From: Endozoicomonas arenosclerae
Lineage (GTDB): Bacteria; Pseudomonadota; Gammaproteobacteria; Pseudomonadales; Endozoicomonadaceae
Reading direction: 5' to 3'
NCBI RefSeq assembly: GCF_001562015.1
Contig: NZ_LASA01000052.1
Span: 1 to 64,000 of the forward strand
DNA: 64,000 bases
Within the stretch, counting starts at the first letter, position 1. Each line of letters starts with the position of its first letter. Both the position numbers and the translations under genes were made by a program. This document shows positions 44,192 to 54,244 of the stretch, one piece after another. A model generated the notes under the pieces. The model did not search any database, had not been told where the DNA came from, and saw only the letters and a list, made by a program, of their open reading frames with translations.

Positions 44192-44554
44192 TCAAACAAA
44201 TCCAGTCCGATGCCTTCTGCCGGTTGACCTTGATTTGCTCTTTGGAGCCAGCAGCCGGTTTGCCAACCTGATCTCCTTCCGCTTTAGTGAGGCCTCATGA
44301 GCCAGATCACCTTTCAGTTCATCATTGAACTTAATAAGCTCCTGACGGGCTTTATGCTTATAGTTGGCTGACCAGGAATCTCCGTTTATAAAATCCCGTA
44401 GCTTCTTTTTATCCATACCTACAGAATTCATAAAGTTTTCCTGCTTGGAAATATCTTTCCGTGCGGCTTTAACTACGACTTCGGATTCCTGTTGAACAAG
44501 CCAGGACGACTTCTTCATCTTGGTGACATCGATCAGTCTGATACGGGAGGCCAT
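44192..44554 (-). CDS. Small basic hypothetical protein, possible partner or chaperone
   Basis: A 120-residue helical protein that I do not recognise. It is charged throughout, with a strongly basic C-terminus (LLAPKSKSRSTGRRHRTGF). It precedes the filament-like gene on the same strand with an 85-bp gap, so the two are probably one transcript. In type III systems such small genes often encode chaperones, but typical chaperones are acidic, so this role is uncertain. GGAGAAAGG lies just before the ATG. Confidence 0.6.
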   Translation of the reverse strand: MASRIRLIDVTKMKKSSWLVQQESEVVVKAARKDISKQENFMNSVGMDKKKLRDFINGDSWSANYKHKARQELIKFNDELKGDLAHEASLKRKEIRLANRLLAPKSKSRSTGRRHRTGFV

Positions 44555-44741
44555 GTCCTTTCTCCTGTTGGCAAAAATCCAGCCTGTACTCCTCTATCAA
44601 TGGCTGCTTCTTGCTTATGGCACTTTGGATACTCTCCAGCTTAACGTTACTTCCCGTTTACAACTGCCGGTTCTTCTTATTTCAGTGTAGACATAGAATT
44701 CATCGGAGATAGAATGTGCATGCTTATTCGCTGGAGTATCG

Positions 44742-44945
44742 ATGATGGATATCGACAATTTTGAAAGCCTGATGATGAAAGTCCTCCTCACGGCTTTAGT
44801 GCTGTTTATGGGCTTTATCGTTTATGATCTGGCCAAGAAGTCGAAAGCGGGAAAGTTTGGCACAATGGTTCTTTTTGGTGCCTTATGTCTGGGTGTTCTG
44901 GGATTTGTTCTCAAAGGCGTGTTGATGAAAACGATTGGGGGTTAA
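44742..44945 (+). CDS. DUF2788 family membrane protein
   Basis: A 67-residue protein with two membrane segments (VLLTALVLFMGFIVYDLA and TMVLFGALCLGVLGFVLKGV) around the conserved KKSKAGKFG loop, which is the DUF2788 pattern. Function is unknown. The start may be either of two adjacent ATGs. It diverges from the 44192-44554 gene. Confidence 0.85.
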   Translation: MMDIDNFESLMMKVLLTALVLFMGFIVYDLAKKSKAGKFGTMVLFGALCLGVLGFVLKGVLMKTIGG

Positions 44946-44981
44946 TGCTCTCAACCTCTTTTTGTTAAGAAGCCCCCAAGG

Positions 44982-45039
44982 CTGTGAGTAGATTCAATTT
45001 CTCACAGACAAAAAAAATCCGGGCCAATAACCCGGATTT
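44982..45039. terminator. Two hairpins between DUF2788 and DASS genes, one a terminator
   Basis: AAATCCGGG and CCCGGATTT (45015-45039) form a 9-bp stem whose A-run on the plus strand gives a T8 tract on the minus strand, fitting a terminator for the minus-strand DASS transporter gene. A second hairpin, CTGTGAG/CTCACAG (44982-45007), lies beside it. The remaining 45040-45283 shows nothing that I can name. Confidence 0.7.
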
Positions 45040-45283
45040 AATAAGAACGAACATGACAATGAACAGATTGACAGGCAATCCGCTGGAGTACTGTCAACAC
45101 TCCATGACAAGAGATAAGTTACGGAGCAGCTTATCTGGGGCTTATTTTGCCTCTATTCCCTGAAATCAGAATCCGTATAAGTACCTCAGTATTCCAGAAA
45201 AATTCAGACTCAAACACCACTTAACACGCACTTATCACTTAAAACGGCGTAATCCTGTCACAAGCTTACAGATTCTCACCCAC

Positions 45284-46729
45284 TCAGAGATACCCCAACC
45301 ATGATAACCAGAATGTACCCACAGTAAGCCAGATAGTCAGGTAGACAATACTCATGACAAATCCGGCTTTCCACCAGGTTTTCAAGGGAACATAGCCCGT
45401 TCCATAGAGTATGGGGGCAGGTCCATTACCGTAGTGAGTCACCACTGCACAAATATTGCTGAGATAGGCAAGAAGCAGAGCGGCTCCCAGAGGAGGAACA
45501 CCTGTAGCCAGAAGTATCACTAAAAAGCTGGCATACATGGCACTGATTTGAGCCGTGGTCGCAGCAAAGAAATAGTGGGCAAAGTAATAAATGATACAAA
45601 TTGCCACAAGACTTACCGCTGCGGGCATACCTTCAAACCAAAGTCCGACATATTGGCTTATATAGGAAACGACCCCATAAGCACTGAGGTAATGAGCCAT
45701 AGTGACAAAGGCACCAAACCAGATCATGGTATCCCATGCCCCTTTATTACCCTTAACTTCATCCCAGTTCAGGACACCACTAAGCAGAAGAATGCAAACA
45801 CCTACCATAGCCACCAGAGCAGGAGACAGCCCTAGATAACGGCCACTCACCCATAATGTCAGCAGGCCAACAAACGTGGCCCCCATAATCCATTCATCAC
45901 GTTTTAATGCTCCGAGCGCTTTCAACTTTTCATCAGCCAGAGAAACAGCCTTTGGCGTTTCTCTGATCGTTGGCGGCGCCACACGAGAAAGGATCAGAGG
46001 CATCACGAGAAGGCAGAGTAAGCTTGGTAGCAATGCCCCCAGAGCCCAGCCACCCCAGGTAATATCAATGTCCTGATCAGCGGCCAGCTTAACCACCAGA
46101 GGATTACCGGCCATAGCAGTCAGAAACATACCGCTGGAAATAGCATTAGCATGAAAAACCACCAGCGTCAGAAAGGTTCCCATTCGCTTGGCAGTATCAC
46201 CAGGATGGCTGTCGTAAACCTCAGCGATCGACTTCATAATGGGAGAAACAACAGCGCCCGCCCTGGCTGTAATACTGGGCATGGCAGGTGCCAGCAGTAC
46301 GTCTGTCAGCGTCAGCCCATACCCTAACGTCACTGTCTTCTTGCCCAAAAGCCGCATGAAGCAGTAGGCCATTCGAAGCCCAAGACCAGTTTTAATAAAA
46401 CCGTGGGAAATGAAGAAAGCCAGCATAATCAGCCAGGTGATGGGTTCGGCATAGCCTGCCAAAGCCTGCTTCATCGTTAGCGTCTGGGTTAGCCCCAATG
46501 CAGCAATCCCCATAAAGGTTACTGCAGACATAGGCATCGGCATGACCATTACTCCCAGCAAGGTGCTGAAGAAAATAATCATGATCTGCCAGCCTTTGGG
46601 ATCCATGCCTTCAGGTATCTGGCAATTCCAAAGTACAAGGCCCAGCAGAAAGGGAGCCAGATAACGCATCAGGGTAATGGGCAGAGACAGGCTGGACTCC
46701 TGTACTGTAGAAGGTGATGTAGCAGACAA
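45284..46729 (-). CDS. DASS-family anion permease (SLC13/CitT-like)
   Basis: A 481-residue membrane transporter with about 12 hydrophobic segments. GPAPILYGTGYVPLKTWWK, NICAVVTHYGNGP and the C-terminal TVGTFWLSWLGYL are typical of bacterial divalent anion:sodium symporters or antiporters for dicarboxylates, tricarboxylates or oxoglutarate. The substrate cannot be fixed from sequence. It is a single gene with a 271-bp upstream region shared with rluE, in which I see no clear site. Confidence 0.9.
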   Translation of the reverse strand: MSATSPSTVQESSLSLPITLMRYLAPFLLGLVLWNCQIPEGMDPKGWQIMIIFFSTLLGVMVMPMPMSAVTFMGIAALGLTQTLTMKQALAGYAEPITWLIMLAFFISHGFIKTGLGLRMAYCFMRLLGKKTVTLGYGLTLTDVLLAPAMPSITARAGAVVSPIMKSIAEVYDSHPGDTAKRMGTFLTLVVFHANAISSGMFLTAMAGNPLVVKLAADQDIDITWGGWALGALLPSLLCLLVMPLILSRVAPPTIRETPKAVSLADEKLKALGALKRDEWIMGATFVGLLTLWVSGRYLGLSPALVAMVGVCILLLSGVLNWDEVKGNKGAWDTMIWFGAFVTMAHYLSAYGVVSYISQYVGLWFEGMPAAVSLVAICIIYYFAHYFFAATTAQISAMYASFLVILLATGVPPLGAALLLAYLSNICAVVTHYGNGPAPILYGTGYVPLKTWWKAGFVMSIVYLTIWLTVGTFWLSWLGYL

Positions 46730-47000
46730 GGCATACCTCTATGATGTAATTTTTTTAGGGGTCGTCCTTCAACCAAAACAAATGTTCCTTTCAATGGTCT
46801 GACAAGAGCTTTGAGTGGCATCCTCATGACTTAACGGCCTGACTGATCAGAACCCACCGCTCAAAGACACAAGCCCTTCACTTTTCGAGAAAGTGAACTG
46901 TCTTTTTGCTCGAGATTGAACAATTAGAGTTTAGTTCAGGGGTTTTGTTCTGTTTTAATAAATTTATAATGCCTGCCCAACGCTATTGAGACTCAGCCTA

Positions 47001-47711
47001 ATGTCAGGTCGACCACACCCCAAAGCCAGCAACCATCAGAACAGGTCAGCTCCAAAGCCTCCTCCCAGGTTGATACTGTTCAACAAACCCTATGGGGTTC
47101 TGACTCAATTCACAGATAACGAAGGGCGCAGTACTCTCAAAGACTATCTTTCCATTCCGGACATTTACCCCGCAGGTCGTCTGGACAGGGACAGTGAAGG
47201 CCTTCTACTGTTGACCAACAATGGTCAGATTCAGCATCAGGTCAGCTCTCCTCTGCACAAGATGGAGAAAACCTATTGGGTTCAGGTTGAAGGGATACCA
47301 GACGAGCCATCACTGGAAAAACTGAGACAAGGCATTGAACTCAATGATGGTCCAACACGTCCTGCCAAGGCTCGAATCATCGAAGCTCCTGCAATTTGGC
47401 CCAGAATTCCACCTATCAGAGAGAGAAAATCCATTCCTGACTGCTGGCTTGAGCTGACTATAAAAGAAGGGCGAAACAGGCAGGTGCGCCGAATGACTGC
47501 TGCGATTGGCTTTCCTACCTTAAGATTAATTCGTTACCAAATTGGCGAATGGACTCTGGATGGACTGGAGTCAGGAAGCTGGAGAGAAACTACTGTTCCA
47601 GAATCGTTAAAGGTACAATTATCTAGAAAACAGGCTTCTAAAAAGCCAGTCAGCCGAAATTACAAAGGACGAACTCGATCGTCACTTCGTAGACAGAAAA
47701 ATTCTAACTGA
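47001..47711 (+). CDS. rluE: 23S rRNA pseudouridine synthase E
   Basis: A 236-residue RsuA/RluE-type pseudouridine synthase. [16 protein letters not shown] and the catalytic segment [20 protein letters not shown], with Asp in GRLDRD, are diagnostic, and [14 protein letters not shown] is the second motif. It isomerises U2457 in E. coli 23S rRNA. The C-terminal 40 residues are basic. ATG at 47001 is preferred over TTG at 46986. Confidence 0.93.
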   Translation: MSGRPHPKASNHQNRSAPKPPPRLILFNKPYGVLTQFTDNEGRSTLKDYLSIPDIYPAGRLDRDSEGLLLLTNNGQIQHQVSSPLHKMEKTYWVQVEGIPDEPSLEKLRQGIELNDGPTRPAKARIIEAPAIWPRIPPIRERKSIPDCWLELTIKEGRNRQVRRMTAAIGFPTLRLIRYQIGEWTLDGLESGSWRETTVPESLKVQLSRKQASKKPVSRNYKGRTRSSLRRQKNSN

Positions 47712-47741
47712 ATATTAAAAGAAAGAAACTGGAAGGAACCC

Positions 47742-48140
47742 TTGCTAGAACTTTTCAAGAAACACTATTTTCATCTGGCCCGTATTGGTTTGATACTGAC
47801 TATGGCGGTCATTCTGTACTTGGCACTGATGCCATTGGATAAGGCCCCACTTCCTGAGATCAGTGACAAGATTCAGCATCTGGCCGCTTTTCTGGTTCTG
47901 GCGTTTCTGATGGATGCCAGCCTGCCCGAGAAACCCTTTAATATCTGGAAAACGGGGTATCTGTTAACTTATGGTCTCTTTATAGAAATTCTTCAGTTAC
48001 AAACAGAACATCGCTTTTTCTCAGTAGAAGATCTTGTGGCCGACTTTGCAGGAATCTGCCTGTATTTCTTGACTATACCGATATGGAAGCGCTTACCACT
48101 TATGGGTTGGCGTTGGTCTTTAGCCAGTCAATCTCAGTGA
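47742..48140 (+). CDS. VanZ-like membrane protein
   Basis: A 132-residue protein with about four membrane segments. DKIQHLAAFLVLAFLMDASL and IEILQLQTEHRFFSVEDLVADFAG are VanZ-domain signatures. In most bacteria its role is unknown and not tied to glycopeptide resistance. The start is TTG with GGAAGG upstream, 30 bp after rluE. Its stop overlaps the end of the convergent histidine kinase gene by 7 bp. Confidence 0.85.
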   Translation: MLELFKKHYFHLARIGLILTMAVILYLALMPLDKAPLPEISDKIQHLAAFLVLAFLMDASLPEKPFNIWKTGYLLTYGLFIEILQLQTEHRFFSVEDLVADFAGICLYFLTIPIWKRLPLMGWRWSLASQSQ

Positions 48141-50125
48141 AGCTCAACCAGACAGGTAACACTGAGTTCAAAGCGAGTGCCTTGATCAGGCCTGTTATTA
48201 AAGGAAACCGTTCCGCCCATAATATGCATCAGCTGGCGACAGATGGTAAGCCCTAACCCCTGACCTCCTGAATGCCCCTTTGCAGAGCCATTCACTTTCT
48301 GGAAAGGTTGGAAAACATCACGCCCGGCTGACTCTTCAATGCCAATCCCGGTATCATCGATACAGACTTGCAATCGAATCTTTCCTGATTGCTCGTGAGG
48401 CCGGGTAGTCGCAATCACAGTGACTCCCCCCTCTTCAGTGAACTTGACTGCATTCTCAAGCACCAGCGATAAGGCTTTAAACAGCTTCTGGGCATCACCG
48501 TAAAGCGTCTCTGGCATATTGTGAACACTGGTTTCAATGCTCAACCCCTTCTTCTCACAGGCTGGCTTAAACTGATCTTCCAGAATATTCAGCTGACGCC
48601 TCACATTAAAAGGGGATCGCTTCACTGTGACAGAGCCAGACTGAATCTCACTCAATGACAACAAGTTGCTGATAACCTCACTCATTTCATGAGCTGAATC
48701 TCTGGCTTCCAACAGAGCATCCTGCTGCCCATTCGGATCTATCAACTCCAAAGCGTTTTTGAGCTCGCTCATAGGCTTTTTCAGCTCGCGAGAAGCCGCA
48801 CTGAGAAACTCATCCTTTAGCCGACCGGCTTCGAGCAGACGCTGATTACTTTTCTCCAGCTCCTGCTTGGCCTGCTGCTCCACCACTACCTTGTTTTCTC
48901 TAACGCCCCGAATACGACTGGCCAACGCCAAAGACAGTAGTGTCACCTCAAAAGACAGACCTATGGGGATAATATTTCGTGTCAGGGCATTGCTGGGCAG
49001 AAATCCCATAAGCATCAGACTATAAACCCCGGCGCTGGCGATAAATGTGGCAAATGCAAGAAAGAAAAAACGAGCTGAACGATCGCCTTTGGCCAGCCAG
49101 AAATACAATCCGGTCAACATCATAACTGGCAATGTCGGCAGGACCTGAATCATCACAAGCTTTGATGCCAGACCGTTATGGGTGATCAGAGTAAACGGAA
49201 CAATCAATAATCCAGCCATTAGCATGGCTGTATAAAAACGGTTTATAACCGCTGACTTCTCTGCAAGCTTGAGGAATGATTGGGTAAACAGCACCCCACT
49301 CACACCCGTGATGCTCATGAAGAAAGGAGCGCCACTGTTAATCATGGGATAGTCAGGCCAGAGATGAGCCAGACCGGTACCATTAATAGAGAGCAAATAA
49401 AGTAAAAACCCTCCTATATAAAGAACATAATAAAAATAACTTTGTTCCCTGATTCGAATAAACAACATCAGGTTGTAAAACAACATCACCAGCAAAATGC
49501 CATAGATGGCACCATAAAGCGTATCAGCCCGATTGGACTGCTCAAGATAGGCAATGGGCGACCAGAGCTTCACCGGAATCTGCATGGAGCCTGTCGTTTC
49601 AACCCTCAAATAGAAATGAGTGACATCTCCGTTATACATTTCAATGGGGAAGATAAAGCTCGGGTGAGCCACAGCACGGATGTCAAAAGGGTATTTATCA
49701 CCACTGTTGTATTCATGATAAACACCATCAAAGTCCATGAGATAAAGCGTTACAAGATCCAGTGCCGGGTAAGCCACTTCGATTAGCCACTCACCAGACT
49801 CTTCTCCTACATAGGAGATGTACTTTAAATCGAACCGCAACCAGATAACGGCCTGGGAAATACCTGAATTCAGTGCTGCCAGATCAACGGGCTTGAACTG
49901 CCGGGAGTATTCCGGCTTTTCCAGCTCCTCAACTCGTAAAACACCCTGGGTATCCTCCAGATACTCGGCGATCATGGCCAGATTCAACTTCTCGGTATTT
50001 TCAGTAATCACGGTAGGTTCAGCTGAGGGATGGGCTTGCACCTGAGAAAAGCTGATCAGCCCAGCTACCAGAAAAAGGATACCTGCCAGCCAGGCGTTTG
50101 ACTTTATTAAATGCGATCCATGCAT
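48134..50125 (-). CDS. 7TMR-DISM sensor kinase lacking the phosphoacceptor histidine
   Basis: A 663-residue protein. Residues 1-31 form a signal peptide, a periplasmic 7TMR-DISMED2-type sensor domain follows (about 45-185), then seven membrane segments (about 205-405), a short coiled coil, a HisKA-like dimerisation region and a HATPase_c domain. The N box (LENAVKFTEEG), G1 (DDTGIGI), F box and G2 (GGQGLGL) are intact. In the HisKA H-box, ASHELKTP is replaced by ASRELKKP: R446 (codon CGC at 48788-48790) stands where the phosphorylated His should be. It may be a pseudokinase or phosphatase. No response regulator is adjacent. Confidence 0.88.
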   Translation of the reverse strand: MHGSHLIKSNAWLAGILFLVAGLISFSQVQAHPSAEPTVITENTEKLNLAMIAEYLEDTQGVLRVEELEKPEYSRQFKPVDLAALNSGISQAVIWLRFDLKYISYVGEESGEWLIEVAYPALDLVTLYLMDFDGVYHEYNSGDKYPFDIRAVAHPSFIFPIEMYNGDVTHFYLRVETTGSMQIPVKLWSPIAYLEQSNRADTLYGAIYGILLVMLFYNLMLFIRIREQSYFYYVLYIGGFLLYLLSINGTGLAHLWPDYPMINSGAPFFMSITGVSGVLFTQSFLKLAEKSAVINRFYTAMLMAGLLIVPFTLITHNGLASKLVMIQVLPTLPVMMLTGLYFWLAKGDRSARFFFLAFATFIASAGVYSLMLMGFLPSNALTRNIIPIGLSFEVTLLSLALASRIRGVRENKVVVEQQAKQELEKSNQRLLEAGRLKDEFLSAASRELKKPMSELKNALELIDPNGQQDALLEARDSAHEMSEVISNLLSLSEIQSGSVTVKRSPFNVRRQLNILEDQFKPACEKKGLSIETSVHNMPETLYGDAQKLFKALSLVLENAVKFTEEGGVTVIATTRPHEQSGKIRLQVCIDDTGIGIEESAGRDVFQPFQKVNGSAKGHSGGQGLGLTICRQLMHIMGGTVSFNNRPDQGTRFELSVTCLVELH

Positions 50126-50190
50126 GAAACTATGTTCTTTTCCGGGATTACCAGTCTTTTTGACCAGAGAGGTCAGCTATCTGGAAAGAA

Positions 50191-50787
50191 CTATTTTTCA
50201 GGCTCATCAGCAGAAACAACCCACTTTCCCTGCTCCACTTGGGTTGAGTATTGACCCTCAGCCAAAGCCTGATAAAGATCAGTTCCTTCTTTCAAGGGTA
50301 TTATCGGCAAGGTCAGCAACTCTTCTGATAAAACTTTCTGGAATTGCTCCAGGACCAATGCCTGAATCATCGCCAGCTCCAGGTCGACACGAGCTTCCTT
50401 GAGTTTCAGGTCAGTAAAATAGAAAGTATGGTCGTCACTGTCGTAACGGAGTATTGCATCACCGGTCACCTGAATCGGAATGGGTTCAGAAACAGCATTC
50501 CCCAGAAAATCCGCATCAACCTTGCCATCAAATGAAAAAGAGAGAGGTTCATTATCGCCGTTAATGCGAAGTAACGGCTTATCGAGATAGACCTGAACAT
50601 TAACCAGTGGCATTAATTGCATGACACGAATCTGGGGAGAAAGGTAAGACTGCTCAACCAAAGCATTTAACTGCTGTTGGTCAAAAGAATGAGTCTTGTT
50701 TTGGGAACAGCCAGCCAGGAAAAGCAATACCATCAGGCCAGAAAGACTAGTCAGTAACTTTCTCAAGCTGCTTTTGTGCTCTCTCAA
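50191..50787 (-). CDS. DUF1439 (YceB-like) lipoprotein
   Basis: A 198-residue lipoprotein. The signal peptide ends in the lipobox LFLAGC, and the mature part ([35 protein letters not shown]) fits DUF1439/YceB, an envelope protein of unknown function. TTG at 50787 has GGGGA seven bases upstream; TTG at 50766 would give the tidier signal [15 protein letters not shown]. Both overlap the end of nfi. It is the last gene of the cpx operon. Confidence 0.82.
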   Translation of the reverse strand: MREHKSSLRKLLTSLSGLMVLLFLAGCSQNKTHSFDQQQLNALVEQSYLSPQIRVMQLMPLVNVQVYLDKPLLRINGDNEPLSFSFDGKVDADFLGNAVSEPIPIQVTGDAILRYDSDDHTFYFTDLKLKEARVDLELAMIQALVLEQFQKVLSEELLTLPIIPLKEGTDLYQALAEGQYSTQVEQGKWVVSADEPEK

Positions 50788-51439
50788 GTGCTTTTCCCCG
50801 GTTTGAAGCCAGAGCATCGGCCCAGCGAGTTGTTTCCGGTAATCGATATTGGGTAAGGCAAGCCAGAACATAATCAACCGCCGTAGTCAGTGAAACCCTG
50901 TGTCCGATACTAACATAAAGTGGGCGTACGCCCTGTCTGCTGCGAAGTAGCCGACCAATCACTTCTTCGTGATCAACCAGGTCAACCTGGCTACCTTTCT
51001 CTTCAGAAAGCTCTGCATGCTTTCCACAAAGTCGACTTTTGGCAACACCAATGGTTGGCAGCCCTGTCAGTACACCCCCGCAGGCTACTCCCAGCCTGCG
51101 GGGGTGAGCTCTGCCCTGACCGTCGCAAAGCACCAGATCCGGAACTGAACTCAGCTTCCCCAGAGCTTCAATAATAGCTGGACATTCACGAAAGGAGAGC
51201 AAACCCGGAATGTAAGGCATTCGGGTGGGTTCACGGTGAATCACATAATCTTTTAAAGCCAGAGAAGGAAAGTCCAAGAGGGCAACCGCCGCTCGGGTAA
51301 CTGCTCCCTGCTGCTCAAAGCCTACATCAACACCAGCAACCAGTCTGACTTCGGGCAAGTCATCCTGCTGAATAACTTTTTCAGCCAACTCCAGCTGAGA
51401 AGTACGGGCTTCAGCTGGAGTAAGATCCCAGTTATACAT
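50747..51439 (-). CDS. nfi: Endonuclease V
   Basis: A 230-residue endonuclease V, which cuts DNA 3' to inosine and other deaminated bases (and inosine-containing RNA). [14 protein letters not shown] carries the first catalytic Asp, [14 protein letters not shown] and [18 protein letters not shown] the next metal and substrate residues, and [11 protein letters not shown] the last conserved part. The start ATG ([11 protein letters not shown]) at 51439 lies inside the end of the upstream kinase gene (8-bp overlap); an in-frame extension to 51526 is only kinase shadow. Coupling with a Cpx-like system is unusual. Confidence 0.94.
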   Translation of the reverse strand: MYNWDLTPAEARTSQLELAEKVIQQDDLPEVRLVAGVDVGFEQQGAVTRAAVALLDFPSLALKDYVIHREPTRMPYIPGLLSFRECPAIIEALGKLSSVPDLVLCDGQGRAHPRRLGVACGGVLTGLPTIGVAKSRLCGKHAELSEEKGSQVDLVDHEEVIGRLLRSRQGVRPLYVSIGHRVSLTTAVDYVLACLTQYRLPETTRWADALASNRGKALERAQKQLEKVTD

Positions 51440-52826
51440 TGAGCTTGGTATCCAGAGGTATCTTAATAGTGACCTCAAGGCCCGGGTGGGCATTTCTGGC
51501 AGAAATAGAGCCACCGTGGTTGGCAATTGCCCCCATAGCTATGGCAGTACCCAGTCCAAAACCATCATTCTCTTTACCCCGGGTTTCATCAACACGGAAG
51601 AATGGCTCAAACATCGCATCCAGAGATTCTTCAGGAACACCAGGACCTTTGTCCCGTACCTTGATAATCACATTTCGCCGGAATTGCTCCAGGGTGACAT
51701 CAACCTGAGTACCTTCGGGAGTGAAGCGAATAGCATTTCGAATAATGTTCTCCGCAGCACTGCTTAACCAATCCCGGACACCACAGATTTCAAGAGGCTG
51801 GCTTTTAATCAGATCAACACCCTTGTTCTGGGCATGAGCTTCAAAATTGCCGTCATCAACCAGCTGTTTAAGCAACTGTTCAAGATTCACCTGCTCACAC
51901 GCTACTTCACTCAGGCCATGCTGAATTCGGGAGAAACGAATAATTTCACCGATCAGTTCATCGAGACGTTCAATTTCTCGCTCAATTCGGGAATGCTCAG
52001 CATCGGCTTCTGGCGTTTTTCTCCGAGCAAGCGCAAGAGAAATCTGCAGTCGAGTCAAAGGAGAGCGCAGTTCATGAGAGACGTTTCTCAGCAGGATTTC
52101 CTTGTTATTCACAAGGGTTTCCAGCTGCTCGGCCATGTGATCGAAGTCACGAGCAAAATCGCCCAACTCATCCCCCCGTTGTCGGACAGAAGCCTCAACC
52201 CGGGCAGAAAGCTCACCTTTCGCCAGACGTCTGGAAGTGCCTTGTAATCTCCGAATGGGTACCACAAGATATCGAGCCAGCATAATACAGAGCAGGAAGC
52301 TGACCCCCAGGGCAATAATCACCAGATGCCACTGCTGGGACAGTACCTTGGTCACTCGCCAGTGAACCAATCGGGGCATTTCCTTGGTCAGGAAAAGGTC
52401 ATAGGGCACACGTCCAATCCAGACCTTTCTCGGACCAACTACCACCACACCACTTCTGAATGTAATAGTAGGCTCTGTCCGATCATGGGTTCGGTCATAG
52501 GCTGACATCAACTCATCGGGCACCGCTCTTCTACCCACTACTTCACCGGCAGGATCAAAAAGGTAAAAATAGCTGCCTGTGAATTGCGGAAAAGGGGTAT
52601 GAGAAGCCCAACCGGAGGCCATACGCTCAACCTTTCTGGAAACTATTTCCAGCTCCCGAAAGAGTTCTCTGCGTTCAGACAAAAAATCCGAGGGATCTAC
52701 TGTAATGGCCACTGTCACCACCATAGCCGCCATCATCGACAGCATGGTCAACCAGAACCACAGGAACAATTTCCAAAACAGGCTCTGGAATGGCCAGGCC
52801 AGCATTCTCCGGACTTGATTCATCAT
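51432..52826 (-). CDS. cpxA: CpxA-like sensor histidine kinase
   Basis: A 464-residue membrane kinase. Membrane segment 1 is at about residues 18-42 ([20 protein letters not shown]), a periplasmic domain of about 140 residues follows, and the second membrane segment is near 180-200. HAMP follows, then the H-box [15 protein letters not shown] with phosphoacceptor His, and the ATPase boxes [16 protein letters not shown] and GFGLGTAIA. The domain order and wording are CpxA-like, so it probably senses envelope protein stress. Its start overlaps the stop of cpxR by 4 bp. Confidence 0.92.
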   Translation of the reverse strand: MMNQVRRMLAWPFQSLFWKLFLWFWLTMLSMMAAMVVTVAITVDPSDFLSERRELFRELEIVSRKVERMASGWASHTPFPQFTGSYFYLFDPAGEVVGRRAVPDELMSAYDRTHDRTEPTITFRSGVVVVGPRKVWIGRVPYDLFLTKEMPRLVHWRVTKVLSQQWHLVIIALGVSFLLCIMLARYLVVPIRRLQGTSRRLAKGELSARVEASVRQRGDELGDFARDFDHMAEQLETLVNNKEILLRNVSHELRSPLTRLQISLALARRKTPEADAEHSRIEREIERLDELIGEIIRFSRIQHGLSEVACEQVNLEQLLKQLVDDGNFEAHAQNKGVDLIKSQPLEICGVRDWLSSAAENIIRNAIRFTPEGTQVDVTLEQFRRNVIIKVRDKGPGVPEESLDAMFEPFFRVDETRGKENDGFGLGTAIAMGAIANHGGSISARNAHPGLEVTIKIPLDTKLNV

Positions 52827-53521
52827 GGGCGTATATAGAAGTAACCTGCACCGCGAACCGTTTTGATTCTTGGGGAGCCGTCAGGACGCGTACCAATCTT
52901 CTTACGAACATTGCTCACGTGCATATCAATGGCACGGTCATAAAGTGTCAGACGACGGTTCAACGCTATCTGAGTCAGCTCGTCCCTTGAAATCAATTCC
53001 CCGGCCTTTTCAATCAGGGCCTTTAGCACCATAAACTCGGTAGCTGTGAGTTCAAGCAAAGTGTCCGCAATCTTGGCTTCCCGGTTAGCCAGGTTCAGGG
53101 TGATATCATCAATAGACAACACTTTATTACCGGCTTCAGCACCCGGTGTTCTGCCTCGTCTGAGAATCGCCTTGATTCTGGCCACCAGTTCTCGATGGTT
53201 GTATGGCTTGGGCAGATAATCGTCGGCGCCGATCTCAAGACCAATAATTCGATCTACATCATCACCACGAGCTGTCAGCATAAGAACAGGGATATCAGAC
53301 GTCTGACGAATTTTTTTCAGAACGTCAAAACCGTTCAGTTTAGGCAAGGTGACATCCAGCAGAACCAGTTGATACTCACCCGACAACGCAGCATGCACAC
53401 CTGATTCACCGTCATGTACGGCATTGACAGAGTACCCTTCAGTGGCCAGATACTCGATCAGCAGCTCACAGAGCTCAATATCATCGTCTATTAACAGAAG
53501 CTCTAGATTTTCATTACTCAT
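52823..53521 (-). CDS. cpxR: CpxR-like response regulator
   Basis: A 232-residue OmpR/PhoB-family regulator. The receiver acidic pocket is LLIDDDIEL, the phospho-Asp is in LVLLDVTLPKLNGFD, the Thr is in LMLTARG, and the Lys is in YLPKPYN. The winged-helix C-terminus contains LTATEFMVLKALIE, RAIDMHVSNVRKKIG and VRGAGYFYI. It is the first gene of the operon, 16 bp after a hairpin with a T-run (53537-53569) in its leader. No CpxP homologue is seen upstream. Confidence 0.93.
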   Translation of the reverse strand: MSNENLELLLIDDDIELCELLIEYLATEGYSVNAVHDGESGVHAALSGEYQLVLLDVTLPKLNGFDVLKKIRQTSDIPVLMLTARGDDVDRIIGLEIGADDYLPKPYNHRELVARIKAILRRGRTPGAEAGNKVLSIDDITLNLANREAKIADTLLELTATEFMVLKALIEKAGELISRDELTQIALNRRLTLYDRAIDMHVSNVRKKIGTRPDGSPRIKTVRGAGYFYIRP

Positions 53522-53536
53522 TGGCAGCTCCGCAAT

Positions 53537-53569
53537 AAAAAAAGACCCCGCGGGGGCAATGGCGGGGTT
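53537..53569 (-). terminator. Terminator-like hairpin in the cpxR leader
   Basis: On the minus strand, AACCCCGC pairs with GCGGGGTC around a 10-base loop, and a T7 tract follows at once (53543-53537). The start codon of cpxR is 16 bases further on, with GGAG in between. It is a textbook intrinsic terminator shape in a place where an attenuator, or the 3' end of a small upstream RNA, would lie. Confidence 0.8.
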
Positions 53570-54244
53570 AAAGGTACAGCACAGGGTACAAAATTTACAG
53601 AGAGTCTGTCAGCAGACAAAACAGTCTTGGACTAATAAATCGTCATATCGCAAAAAACAGCACTCGTAACTCTGGAAGACTTTCGTTTTGTTTCACTCTT
53701 ACTTTGGGTGAAAACCTTCAATGTTTGAACAATGGCTCCAGTTTATGGGAGCCCGTATAAACCTTGGGGTTAGAGTCAGTAAGCACTGTGTAAACAGTCC
53801 GCCAGAAGTTTTATTCGCAATTGAAGTAAACATCCTGTAAAACAATTGCAGCTTTTTAAAATTATGGTAGGAATCAGCCATGAGCTGAGTACAATACCTT
53901 CCACTTTTCCGGCATGAGTATGCCTTGCTCTGCACGCTACCGTTACGAACATATAAGAAACGATCACTTTGAATATAAACGCCCACTGAGACTGTTTATG
54001 TTCGCCTTCTTACGTAGTCATGTGTAGCAACCAGAACTGAATAACGAAAGGTCGATTCTGAAACACAATTAATTGTCAGAATTGATGCCTGAATAAGGTA
54101 AGCGCAGACAGCTATGGCAATTTACAGGCTAGAATTGCCTGTGTATTGCATTCCGGAGATCTCTCCGTATCAGCACGCTTATACCACAGGACTCTGACCT
54201 TGGGCCGGAAATCTGAACTTGAGACTACCCTCTCGGAGCCATCG
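53570..54244. other. Divergent intergenic region between cpxR and the RND operon
   Basis: The 675 bp hold no gene that I trust. Short open frames on the minus strand (53699-53986) lack a start signal and resemble nothing known. The region must contain the cpxR and RND-operon promoters and is large enough for a small RNA on the minus strand ending at the 53537-53569 hairpin. Confidence 0.4.

Noticed and set aside
53699-53986. 95-residue minus-strand frame as a possible CpxP-like gene
   Set aside because: There is no signal peptide, no LTxxQ motifs, and no ribosome-binding site.
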